Origin: Aphodomonas sp964553125
Lineage (GTDB): Bacteria > Bacillota > Clostridia > Christensenellales > Aristaeellaceae
Reading direction: 5' to 3'
Assembly (NCBI GenBank): GCA_964553125.1
Contig: CAZKJW010000101.1
Location: 1 to 8,644, forward strand
Length of the DNA: 8,644 nucleotides
The notes below the pieces were generated by a model. The model had not been told where the DNA came from and did no database searches. It saw only the letters and a list, made by a program, of their open reading frames with translations. The stretch's first letter is position 1; each line of letters opens with the position of its first letter. A program made the position numbers and the translations under genes. Below are positions 1 through 5,793 of this stretch, piece after piece.

Positions 1-980
1 GGGCTGTGGAACGGCGGTTCTGCGTTTTGGCAACGGCGTGCGGGAGGTATGCTCGCTGTGCCGCTGCTGTTGGGGGAACGGCAAACCGGCGGGTTTCGGT
101 TTGGCGGACTGTTTCAGCCATACGGGGAGTGAATGCACTCCTGCGCGGCGGGCTGTGGAACGGCGGTTCTGCGTTTTGGCAACGGCGTGCGGGAGGTATG
201 CTCGCTGTGCCGCTGCTGTTGGGGGAACGGCAAACCGGCGGGTTTCGGTTTGGCGGACTGTTTCAGCCATACGGGGAGTGAATGCACTCCTGCGCGGCGG
301 GCTGTGGAACGGCGGTTCTGCGTTTTGGCAACGGCGTGCGGGAGGTATGCTCGATGTGCCGCTGCCGTTTTTGGGGAACGGCAAACCGGCGTGGGATGGT
401 TTGGCGGGATGTTTCAGCCGTGCGGCGAGTGAATACACTCCTGTGCGGCGGACTGAGGAACGGCGGTTCGGCGTTACGAAAGCGGCGCGGAAGTGTAATG
501 CTTGCTGTGTTGCCGCCGCTTTTGGGGGAACGGCAAACCGATGACGTTCCGGTTGGGGCGGACTGTTTCAGTCATGCGGGGAGGAGTGTACTCCTCGCGG
601 AGTTGGGCGAAACGTGGGCTCGGCGGTTCGGCGTTACGAAAGCGGCGCGAGGGCAGTATGCTCGTTGTGCCGCTGCCGTTTCTTATAGAACGACAAACCG
701 ATGACGTTCCATGTGGGGCGGGATGTTTCAGCCGTGCGGGCGAGTGGATGCACTCTTGCGCGGAGGTCTGCGGAACGGCGGTTCTGTGTTCCGACAGCGG
801 CGCGGAAGTGTAATGCTTGCTGTGTTGCCGCCGCTTTTGGGGGAACGGCAAACCGATGACGTTCCGGTTGGGGCGGACTGTTTCAGCTGTGTGAGGACAG
901 CGGAACAGCGGTTCTACATTATTCCGGCAGCGGCGCGGGGGCGTGATGCTCATTGTGTTGCCGCTGCTTTTTCTTATTGA
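1..980. repeat. Tandem array of a ~150-bp GC-rich unit (about 7 copies)
   Basis: A diverging tandem repeat fills this stretch and is cut by the left window edge. The landmark GTTTCAG recurs at 111, 260, 411, 565, 725 and 880 (steps 149, 151, 154, 160, 155). A second landmark beginning CGGCGGTTC recurs at 12, 161, 310, 461 and 621, with the same or a one-base variant at 776 and 906. Copies 1 and 2 (1-149 and 150-298) are identical. Copy 3 is close, copies 4-6 are more diverged, and copy 7 is shortened and fades out near 980. All frames are open for long runs because the DNA is GC-rich, but the unit length is not a multiple of three and varies by single bases, so no frame survives from copy to copy. 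There is no ribosome site or recognisable protein. I read it as a non-coding satellite-like array. Its function is unknown. Confidence 0.85.
126..141. repeat. Small inverted repeat inside each array unit
   Basis: Copy 1 carries GGAGTG-AATG-CACTCC, a 6-bp stem with a 4-base loop. The equivalent element is at 275-290 (identical), 427-440 (GAGTG/CACTC, loop AATA), 581-596 (GAGGAG/CTCCTC, loop TGTA) and 742-755 (GAGTG/CACTC, loop GATG). It is lost in copies 6 and 7. The stem persists while the bases around it change, which suggests a structural or protein-binding role. The element is short and several of the copies are recent, so this is weak evidence. Confidence 0.6.
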
Positions 981-1169
981 AGCAGCAGTCGGCATGGCGG
1001 CGCTGATTCATCCGCTCGGGGAAGGAAAGCTGGAGACAGCGCGTCATTTACGCCTGCTCGTCTGCAAGCACGCGGTTCCGGTGAGGTGGCAAGATGCGGC
1101 GTTCCGGCGTTCCTGTTGCTGCGCCGCGGGGAACGCCGCCGCCCTACGGGGCGCTTGCGCCCCCGAAAA
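981..1169. other. Spacer between repeat array and lysR 3' end
   Basis: No credible gene lies here. Just beyond the regulator's stop codon is a GC-rich hairpin, GGGGCGC-TT-GCGCCCC, at 1148-1163. It could help end regulator transcription, but no T-tract follows it on the minus strand, so it is not a textbook intrinsic terminator. A short direct repeat (GGCGTTCC) occurs near 1100. Nothing else was seen. Confidence 0.5.
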
Positions 1170-2105
1170 TCATTCCGACGCGGGGATGAGCTGCTCGGTG
1201 TCGCGGATGTGCTGCTGGAGAATTTCGAGGAAGCCGTGGACGAACCGCGGCTGGTGTACCTCCTTGCGCCAGCAGACGTAGCTGTGGCGCGCGAACTCGT
1301 CGCTGTAGCGCAGCGGGAACAGCTTCACCTTGCCCGCAAGCTCCGCGTCGCCGATGACGTACACGTCGGGGCAGAGCATCACCGCGCGGCAGTTCGCCGT
1401 GATGCGCTTGCCCGTCTCCATGACGTTTGTTTCAAGGAGAATTTCCGGGCTCATGCTGTGCAGGGCAAAGAGGTTATCCTGCACGACGCGCACGCTGTGG
1501 CCGGGCGACAGCTCTACGAAGCGCTCGCGCGCGGCTTCGCGCAGCTCGATCTCCGTGCCGTCCTCAAGGCGCGAGGCGATTTCCGTGTCGTTCGCCGCAA
1601 TGAGCACGATGCGCTCGTTCATGATGAGCGTGTATTCCAGCTCGTCCTTTGAGTGCGGCGTGGTGGTGACGAGCGCGACGTCGCATTCGCCCTCGGCGAC
1701 CAGCTTTTCCAGCATGACCGAGCCATGCTCGATCAGCTCCACCTTGACGTGCGGAAATTTCTGCATGAAGACCGGGAGCACGCGCGGCAGCAGCATCATG
1801 CCGCGCTGCACCGAAAAGCCAAGGCGCATCCGCCCGTGCGTTTCCATGCGCAGCGCCGAGAATTCGTTTTGCAGGTTCGCGTCGATCTGCATCATTTTCT
1901 TTGCCGCGTCGATGTAGCGCGAGCCGGCATAGGTGAGCCGCAGCGGCGTGGTGCCGCGCTCGAAAAGCGCAAGCCCCGTCTCCTGCTCGACGAGCTTGAT
2001 CGTCTGCGAGAGGGAGGGCTGGGAGATATAGAGCTTCTTTGCGGCGGCGGTGATGCTGCCCTCGCGCACGACGGCCATGACGTACTGCGCATGCTTGAGG
2101 TTCAT
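1170..2105 (-). CDS. LysR-family transcriptional regulator
   Basis: A 311-residue DNA-binding regulator of usual LysR length, likely controlling the divergent transporter/citrate lyase operon. The N-terminal winged helix-turn-helix spans about residues 2-60, with the family-typical run GSITAAAKKLYISQPSLSQT at 16-35 and the LFERG segment at 47-51. A linker helix follows at about 58-88. From about 92 a periplasmic-binding-protein-like effector domain begins (GFSVQRGMMLLPRVLPVF), with the family's alternating alpha/beta subdomains. The ATG at 2103-2105 is preferred because a minus-strand AAAGGAG (2113-2119) sits 7 bases upstream and the protein then begins MNLKHAQYV, as family members do. An upstream in-frame TTG at 2126 would put this ribosome site inside the gene. 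The effector is not visible in sequence. Citrate or a related tricarboxylate is inferred from the neighbours only, so no symbol is given. Confidence 0.93.
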   Translation of the reverse strand: MNLKHAQYVMAVVREGSITAAAKKLYISQPSLSQTIKLVEQETGLALFERGTTPLRLTYAGSRYIDAAKKMMQIDANLQNEFSALRMETHGRMRLGFSVQRGMMLLPRVLPVFMQKFPHVKVELIEHGSVMLEKLVAEGECDVALVTTTPHSKDELEYTLIMNERIVLIAANDTEIASRLEDGTEIELREAARERFVELSPGHSVRVVQDNLFALHSMSPEILLETNVMETGKRITANCRAVMLCPDVYVIGDAELAGKVKLFPLRYSDEFARHSYVCWRKEVHQPRFVHGFLEILQQHIRDTEQLIPASE

Positions 2106-2137
2106 AAGCGTGCTCCTTTGGGGCAATAAATTTTAAC

Positions 2138-2152
2138 TTATGGAATCCATAA
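2138..2152. promoter_or_regulatory. Probable LysR-type operator (perfect 15-bp palindrome)
   Basis: TTATGGAATCCATAA is a perfect inverted repeat around A2145. Its core TATGGAATCCATA fits the T-N11-A consensus of LysR-type binding sites. It lies between the regulator and tctC, about 55 bases upstream of the predicted tctC start of transcription, where LysR proteins usually place their recognition site. It falls at about +11 to +25 of the predicted regulator transcript, which suits autorepression. Binding is inferred. Confidence 0.7.
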
Positions 2153-2164
2153 AAAATAGTGTAT

Positions 2165-2193
2165 TTGAATTATAACCCGAAATGAAATAGAAT
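2165..2193 (+). promoter_or_regulatory. Predicted sigma-70/sigma-A promoter for the tctC operon
   Basis: A -35 TTGAAT (2165-2170) and a -10 TAGAAT (2188-2193) are separated by exactly 17 bases. Transcription would start near 2200, leaving a leader of about 75 bases before tctC. The -35 is imperfect (4 of 6 bases), which fits a promoter needing activation by the regulator bound at 2138-2152. Confidence 0.65.
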
Positions 2194-2197
2194 ACAA
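2169..2197 (-). promoter_or_regulatory. Predicted promoter for the lysR gene
   Basis: Read on the minus strand, TTGTAT (2197-2192), a 17-base spacer and a consensus TATAAT (2174-2169) form a good promoter firing leftwards from about 2162. It physically overlaps the tctC promoter: each -10 shares bases with the other's -35. The two polymerase complexes could therefore not sit there together. Confidence 0.65.
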
Positions 2198-2204
2198 GTA
2201 TATT

Positions 2205-2239
2205 CCGGATGGGTTGAAAATATTATTCAATCCGGATGG
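2205..2239 (+). promoter_or_regulatory. Hairpin and direct repeat in the tctC leader
   Basis: The predicted untranslated leader holds GGGTTGAA (2211-2218) and TTCAATCC (2226-2233), which can form an 8-bp stem with one G-U pair and a 7-base loop. Overlapping it is a direct repeat, CCGGATGG at 2205-2212 and 2232-2239 (27 bases apart). It could be a second operator, an RNA structure stabilising the mRNA 5' end, or both. It does not cover the ribosome site AGGAGG at 2261-2266. No known riboswitch class was recognised. Confidence 0.45.
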
Positions 2240-2274
2240 AAAAGACGTTAATATTTTGTTAGGAGGACTTTACC

Positions 2275-3264
2275 ATGAAGAAACTCGCATGTCTGCTCAT
2301 GGCGCTTGTCATGGTCCTTGCCATGGCTACCGCCGCGTCGGCCGAATGGAAATTCGAACGCAAGATCGACATCGTTTGCCCGTGGGGCGTCGGCGGCGGC
2401 GCGGACAGCACCATCCGTCCGATGGCGCAGCTGCTGCAGGGCATCCTCGGCGTTCCGGTCGAAGTTGTGAACGTTGAAGGCGCGGGCGGCGTCAACGGCG
2501 TTGAATACACCTACAAGCAGCCGGCGGACGGCTACACCTTCATGCTCGGCACGCAGAGCCTGTTCATGCAGGACATGCAGGGCACGACCTCCATGGATTT
2601 CAAAACCGAGTTTGAGTGCGTGGACGTTCTGGTGCATTCCATCAACATCATCGCCGCTTCCAAGAAGAGCATGGAGCGCTACGGCGTGACCAACTGGAGC
2701 GAGCTGAACGAGTATATCAAGAACAACCCCTACACCGTTTCCGTCGGCATGCTGACGGCCACCGGCGTTGACGGCGCGTCCCTGGCGCAGGCCATCGCTG
2801 GCCTCGATCTCCTCGAAGTCTCCTATGCGAGCGGCTCCGAAGTCAACTCCGCGCTGGTTGGCGGCCACTGCGACCTCGCCATCTGCGGCACCGACGAAAT
2901 CTCCGGCCTCATCGAGTCCGGCGACATCATCCCGATCCTTGCGCTGTGCGAAAACCGCATGAGCGTGTTCCCGGACATGGAGTGCTCCGCGGAAGTCGGC
3001 GTTGAATCCTTCATGGGCCCGTGGCGCGGCATCTTCGCCAAGACCGGCACCCCGCAGGAAGCCATCGACGCGCTGGTTGCCGCCATTGAAGAAGCGCGCG
3101 CCGAAGAGTCCTGGCAGTCCTTCCTCCACAACGCCGCCTATGACGAGCGCGAAGTGCCCGCCCCCGGCGAAGCGACCGATGCGTTCGTTGAGGCCGAATA
3201 CGAAGCGCTGGCCAACTACCTCCGCGAGCAGGGCGTGCTTTCCAAGGACTACTACGCCAACTGA
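2275..3264 (+). CDS. tctC: Tripartite tricarboxylate transporter substrate-binding protein (TctC/Bug family)
   Basis: Extracytoplasmic solute receptor of a TTT-family importer, 329 residues (normal length). It delivers a tri- or dicarboxylate, here probably citrate, to TctAB. An N-terminal export signal (KK, hydrophobic run at about 4-18, cleavage after ASA at 21-23) leads into the mature protein EWKFERKID. Family hallmarks are the first ligand loop PWGVGGGADSTIR (36-48), the VEGAGGVNG segment (about 67-75) and PADGYT (83-88). The only cysteine in the leader is at position 5, too early for a lipobox, so the product looks like a soluble secreted or periplasmic protein and not a lipoprotein. 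The start is supported by AGGAGG at 2261-2266, 8 bases upstream. It is first in the operon and separated from tctB by 101 bases containing a hairpin, a layout that usually lets the binding protein be made in excess over the permease. Confidence 0.94.
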   Translation: MKKLACLLMALVMVLAMATAASAEWKFERKIDIVCPWGVGGGADSTIRPMAQLLQGILGVPVEVVNVEGAGGVNGVEYTYKQPADGYTFMLGTQSLFMQDMQGTTSMDFKTEFECVDVLVHSINIIAASKKSMERYGVTNWSELNEYIKNNPYTVSVGMLTATGVDGASLAQAIAGLDLLEVSYASGSEVNSALVGGHCDLAICGTDEISGLIESGDIIPILALCENRMSVFPDMECSAEVGVESFMGPWRGIFAKTGTPQEAIDALVAAIEEARAEESWQSFLHNAAYDEREVPAPGEATDAFVEAEYEALANYLREQGVLSKDYYAN

Positions 3265-3314
3265 CGCATAAAACTTTAACGCGATTTTAACGTGTTTTGA
3301 CCGCGAAAAAAGCA

Positions 3315-3341
3315 GAAAGAGGGGCGTTTTACCCCTCTTTC
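3315..3341 (+). promoter_or_regulatory. Intercistronic hairpin between tctC and tctB
   Basis: GAAAGAGGGG (3315-3324) pairs perfectly with CCCCTCTTTC (3332-3341) around the 7-base loop CGTTTTA. No T-tract follows the complete stem (next bases CCTGTAAAA), so it is more likely a 3'-end stabiliser/processing hairpin or weak attenuator than a full terminator. It would favour tctC mRNA over the downstream permease message. Confidence 0.7.
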
Positions 3342-3365
3342 CCTGTAAAAAGGAGTTGACAGGCT

Positions 3366-3887
3366 TTGTTTGAACTTATCGTCAATATCGGGCTGTTCAT
3401 TTTCCTGGGCATTACGTTCTTCACGCATGTCCTCGAAGCGCCCGTGCCGCTGAAGGTGCAGAATAACCCCTACGCCCTGCAGCCCGACGTCTGGCCGAAG
3501 GCCATTATCATCCTGCTGCTGATCTGCATCGCCATCAACATCTATCAGATCATTCGCCGCAATAAGGGCAAGGAAGATTTCACCGTCAAGGCGTTTCTCG
3601 CCTCCGTGCCCGGCTTCTTCAAGAGCAAAATGTTCTTCGGAATTCTGATTCTGGCGATTATCTCCGTCATCCTTGAACCGCTGGGCTTCATGGTTTCCGC
3701 GTTCCTGCTGCTGTTCTTCTATGGAATGCTGCTGGGCGAAAAGAAATATGTCCGCCTCGCGATCTGCTCGCTGCTGATTTCCCTTGTGCTCTACATCGTT
3801 TTCAGCGGCCTTCTGAGCGTGAACCTGCCGCGCGGCACCGTGCCGTTCCTGCGCAACTTCGCGCTGTTCCTCGAAAAACTGATTTAA
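3366..3887 (+). CDS. tctB: Tripartite tricarboxylate transporter small membrane subunit TctB
   Basis: Small integral membrane subunit of the TTT importer, 173 residues (typical for the family). It partners TctA in the cytoplasmic membrane and is needed for transport, though its exact role is poorly defined. Hydrophobic segments are visible at about 4-20, 44-62, 90-125 (two closely spaced spans) and 129-150. Family-like landmarks are DVWPK in the first loop (about 41-45) and NLPRG near the C-terminus (about 153-157). It begins with TTG at 3366. No in-frame ATG lies nearby, and AAGGAG at 3350-3355 is 10 bases upstream, so the rare start is probably real and may hold synthesis below that of tctC. 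Its stop codon is built into the ribosome site of tctA, suggesting coupled translation. Confidence 0.9.
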   Translation: MFELIVNIGLFIFLGITFFTHVLEAPVPLKVQNNPYALQPDVWPKAIIILLLICIAINIYQIIRRNKGKEDFTVKAFLASVPGFFKSKMFFGILILAIISVILEPLGFMVSAFLLLFFYGMLLGEKKYVRLAICSLLISLVLYIVFSGLLSVNLPRGTVPFLRNFALFLEKLI

Positions 3888-3896
3888 GGAGGTGAT
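3885..3896 (+). promoter_or_regulatory. Extended ribosome-binding site for tctA, containing the tctB stop codon
   Basis: TAAGGAGGTGAT is complementary over all 12 bases to the usual bacterial 16S rRNA 3' tail. Its first three bases are the stop codon of tctB. The GGAGG core ends 10 bases before the tctA ATG. A ribosome ending tctB would sit directly on this site. Confidence 0.85.
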
Positions 3897-3902
3897 TGTC
3901 AG

Positions 3903-5417
3903 ATGACTACTTGGGAAATGTTGGTAGCGGGCGTTAGCATTGTCTTCCAGCCCACGATGCTGCTGATGGTTGTGCTGGCAATCGTGCTCGGTACGATTTT
4001 CGGCGCCCTGCCGGGCGTCTCCGCCACCATGGCGGTCGCTCTCGGCCTCACCTTTACCTACACCATGGAGCCGATTCAGGCAATCGTGTTCCTCGTCGCC
4101 ATTTACTGCTCGGCCATCACCGGCGGCTCCATCACCGCGATTCTGTTCAAGATTCCGGGCGTGCCGTCCTCTGCGCCGACAACCTTTGACGGATATCCCA
4201 TGGCCCAGAAGGGTCAGGCCGGCAAGGCGTTGGGCGTGGCGCTGTTCACCTCCGCCGTCGGCGGCCTGTTCTCCGCGTTCGCAATGTTCCTGCTGAGCCG
4301 CCCGCTCACCAACGCGGCGCTGGCCTTCGGCCCGAGCGACCTGTTCGCCATCACGTTCATGGGTCTGTCTATCCTGACCTGCCTTGACTCCGACCACGTG
4401 CTGACCACCCTCATCTCCGGCCTGCTCGGCCTGTTGCTCGCCTGCATCGGTCAGGATAAGATGTACGCCGTGCAGCGCCTCACCTTCGGCAGCCGTCAGC
4501 TGCTGGCGGGCGTGGAAATGATTCCCGTACTCATCGGTCTCTTCGCGCTGACCGAGGTGTTCAAGCAGACCAACAAGAAGGACTTCCTCAACCCCGAAGA
4601 CGGCATCGGCGGCGGCAAGGTCAACACCGAAATGCCCTCGCTGAAGGAACTGTGGAGCATCAAGTGGATCATGCTGCGCTGCTCGATCGTCGGCTGCATC
4701 GTGGGCATCCTGCCCGGCGCCGGCGCGACCATCGCCTCCTTCCTCTGCTACACGATGGAGAACAAAATCTCCAAGCATCCTGAAAAGTTCGGCACCGGCA
4801 TCATCGACGGCGTAGCCGCTTCCGAAACTGCCAACAACGCCGCGACCGGCGGCGCGATGGTTCCGCTGCTTTCGCTGGGTATCCCCGGCGGCAACGCCGC
4901 GGCCGTCATGATGAGCGCGCTCGTCCTCAAGGGCGTGCAGCTTGGCCCGCTGCTCCTCGTCAACCAGCCGACCTACCTCGGCGCGACGTTCGTTTCGATG
5001 TTCCTCGCCAATATCCTCATGGTCATCGTTGCCATCGGTATTGCGAAGGTCTTCGCGCAGATCCTCGGCGTTCCCTACGCCTACCTTGGTCCGATCATCC
5101 TCATGCTCGCGCTCATCGGCTCCTATGCCAACCAGATGAGCATGGCGGACGTGCAGATCATGGTCATCGCCGGCGTCGTCGGCCTGATCGTCAAAGCCTG
5201 CCACTTCAACAGCGCCGCGATGGTTCTCGGCCTGGTGCTCGGCGGCATGTGCGAATCGAACTTCTCCCGTGCCTACACCATGGCGCGCGGCAACTTCGGC
5301 ACGATGTTCCTGCGTCCCATCGCCGGCCCGATCATGATCGTCTGCATCGTGATGCTGGTGATGCCCGTTGTCATGCCGCTGATCAAGAAGCATAAGGCTG
5401 CGAAGAAGGCTGCCTGA
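3903..5417 (+). CDS. tctA: Tripartite tricarboxylate transporter large permease subunit TctA
   Basis: Main transmembrane subunit of the TTT importer, 504 residues (normal), forming the substrate path and driven by an ion gradient in characterised systems. It is hydrophobic throughout, with roughly ten or more membrane spans and a positively charged C-terminal tail (KKHKAAKKAA). The internal duplication typical of TctA is visible. The first half has GALPGVSATMA (34-44) followed by TGGSITAILFKIPGVPSS (73-90). The second half repeats it as GILPGAGATIA (268-278) followed by ETANNAATGG then LSLGIPGG (308-317 and 323-330). These paired PG-containing motifs are the family signature. The start is fixed by the ribosome site at 3885-3896. 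Only 15 bases separate it from tctB. A 73-base gap with a GC-rich hairpin follows before citD, on the same strand with no terminator seen. Confidence 0.95.
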   Translation: MTTWEMLVAGVSIVFQPTMLLMVVLAIVLGTIFGALPGVSATMAVALGLTFTYTMEPIQAIVFLVAIYCSAITGGSITAILFKIPGVPSSAPTTFDGYPMAQKGQAGKALGVALFTSAVGGLFSAFAMFLLSRPLTNAALAFGPSDLFAITFMGLSILTCLDSDHVLTTLISGLLGLLLACIGQDKMYAVQRLTFGSRQLLAGVEMIPVLIGLFALTEVFKQTNKKDFLNPEDGIGGGKVNTEMPSLKELWSIKWIMLRCSIVGCIVGILPGAGATIASFLCYTMENKISKHPEKFGTGIIDGVAASETANNAATGGAMVPLLSLGIPGGNAAAVMMSALVLKGVQLGPLLLVNQPTYLGATFVSMFLANILMVIVAIGIAKVFAQILGVPYAYLGPIILMLALIGSYANQMSMADVQIMVIAGVVGLIVKACHFNSAAMVLGLVLGGMCESNFSRAYTMARGNFGTMFLRPIAGPIMIVCIVMLVMPVVMPLIKKHKAAKKAA

Positions 5418-5442
5418 CACAAATCCACACACAAAATCTGGC

Positions 5443-5468
5443 CGCGCCGTTCCATTCTGGGCGGCGCG
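5443..5468 (+). promoter_or_regulatory. GC-rich intercistronic hairpin between tctA and citD
   Basis: CGCGCCG (5443-5449) pairs with CGGCGCG (5462-5468) around a 12-base loop. There is no T-tract, so it is not an intrinsic terminator. It may mark an mRNA processing or stability boundary between the transporter and lyase halves. No promoter for citD is evident in this 73-base gap, supporting read-through from tctA. Confidence 0.45.
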
Positions 5469-5490
5469 CGCCCCGTTGAGGTGAAAGAGA

Positions 5491-5793
5491 ATGAAACTGA
5501 CTACGCCAGCCATCGCCGGAACGCTTGAATCCAGCGACGCGCAGGTTACGATCGAGCCGGGCGACGGCGCGATCGACCTTTCGATCAGCTCCACCGTAAT
5601 GGCGCAGTACGGCCGCCAGATCCGTGAAACGGTGCTGGAGACGATGGAGCGGCTGGGCGTGAACGACGCCCGCATTTCGGTGAACGACCGCGGCGCGCTC
5701 GACTGCACAATCCGCGCGCGCGTTGAATGCGCGGTTTTCCGCGCCTGCGGTCAGACGGAAAATTTCCCGTGGGGGGAGGCGATTCGCAGATGA
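5491..5793 (+). CDS. citD: Citrate lyase acyl carrier protein (gamma subunit)
   Basis: Acyl carrier subunit of the cytoplasmic citrate lyase complex, 100 residues (usual about 95-100). In the family a serine carries the phosphoribosyl-dephospho-CoA prosthetic group, whose thiol holds the acetyl and citryl groups during turnover. The N-terminus PAIAGTLESSDAQVTIEP matches the family, placing the attachment serine at Ser14 in GTLES. The C-terminal half keeps the family segment DRGALDCTIRARVE (residues 66-79). GAGGTGA (5478-5484) lies 6 bases before the ATG. The gene ends in ATGA, sharing four bases with citE, so the two are translationally coupled. The attachment enzymes (CitX, CitG) and the acetylating ligase (CitC) are not nearby and must be encoded elsewhere for this subunit to become active. 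Confidence 0.95.
   Translation: MKLTTPAIAGTLESSDAQVTIEPGDGAIDLSISSTVMAQYGRQIRETVLETMERLGVNDARISVNDRGALDCTIRARVECAVFRACGQTENFPWGEAIRR

Noticed and set aside
38..544. Plus-strand 168-codon Cys/Arg-rich frame through the array
   Set aside because: The unit length is not divisible by three, so successive units are read in different frames. This is not how a repeat protein evolves.
1..980. CRISPR array
   Set aside because: The repeated unit is about 150 bp without short repeats alternating with unique spacers, and no cas genes are present.
474..995. Minus-strand 173-codon frame with an internal repeated peptide (FPQKRRQHSKHYTSAPLS)
   Set aside because: The peptide repeat merely reflects the 315-bp DNA repeat (105 codons). 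The frame is lost in the neighbouring units with 149- and 151-base steps, and there is no ribosome site.
2106..2126. Upstream TTG start for the LysR gene
   Set aside because: It would place the strong AAAGGAG site inside the coding region and add seven residues not typical of the family's N-terminus.
2248..3129. 293-codon minus-strand frame opposite tctC
   Set aside because: Antisense to a clear TctC family gene and covers its ribosome site. Its composition is typical of a shadow frame.
5443..5468. Terminator between tctA and citD
   Set aside because: The stem is not followed by a T-run and no new promoter is seen, so read-through is more likely.
3276..5708. 810-codon open frame on the minus strand
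   Set aside because: It lies antisense to tctB, tctA and part of citD, has skewed His/Gln/Asp/Glu/Arg-rich composition and no recognisable domain. It is a by-product of GC-rich third positions in the sense genes.
5727..5789. Upstream ATG for citE
   Set aside because: It lies deep inside citD without a ribosome site. The ATG at 5790 has GGAGG at good spacing and the expected N-terminus.
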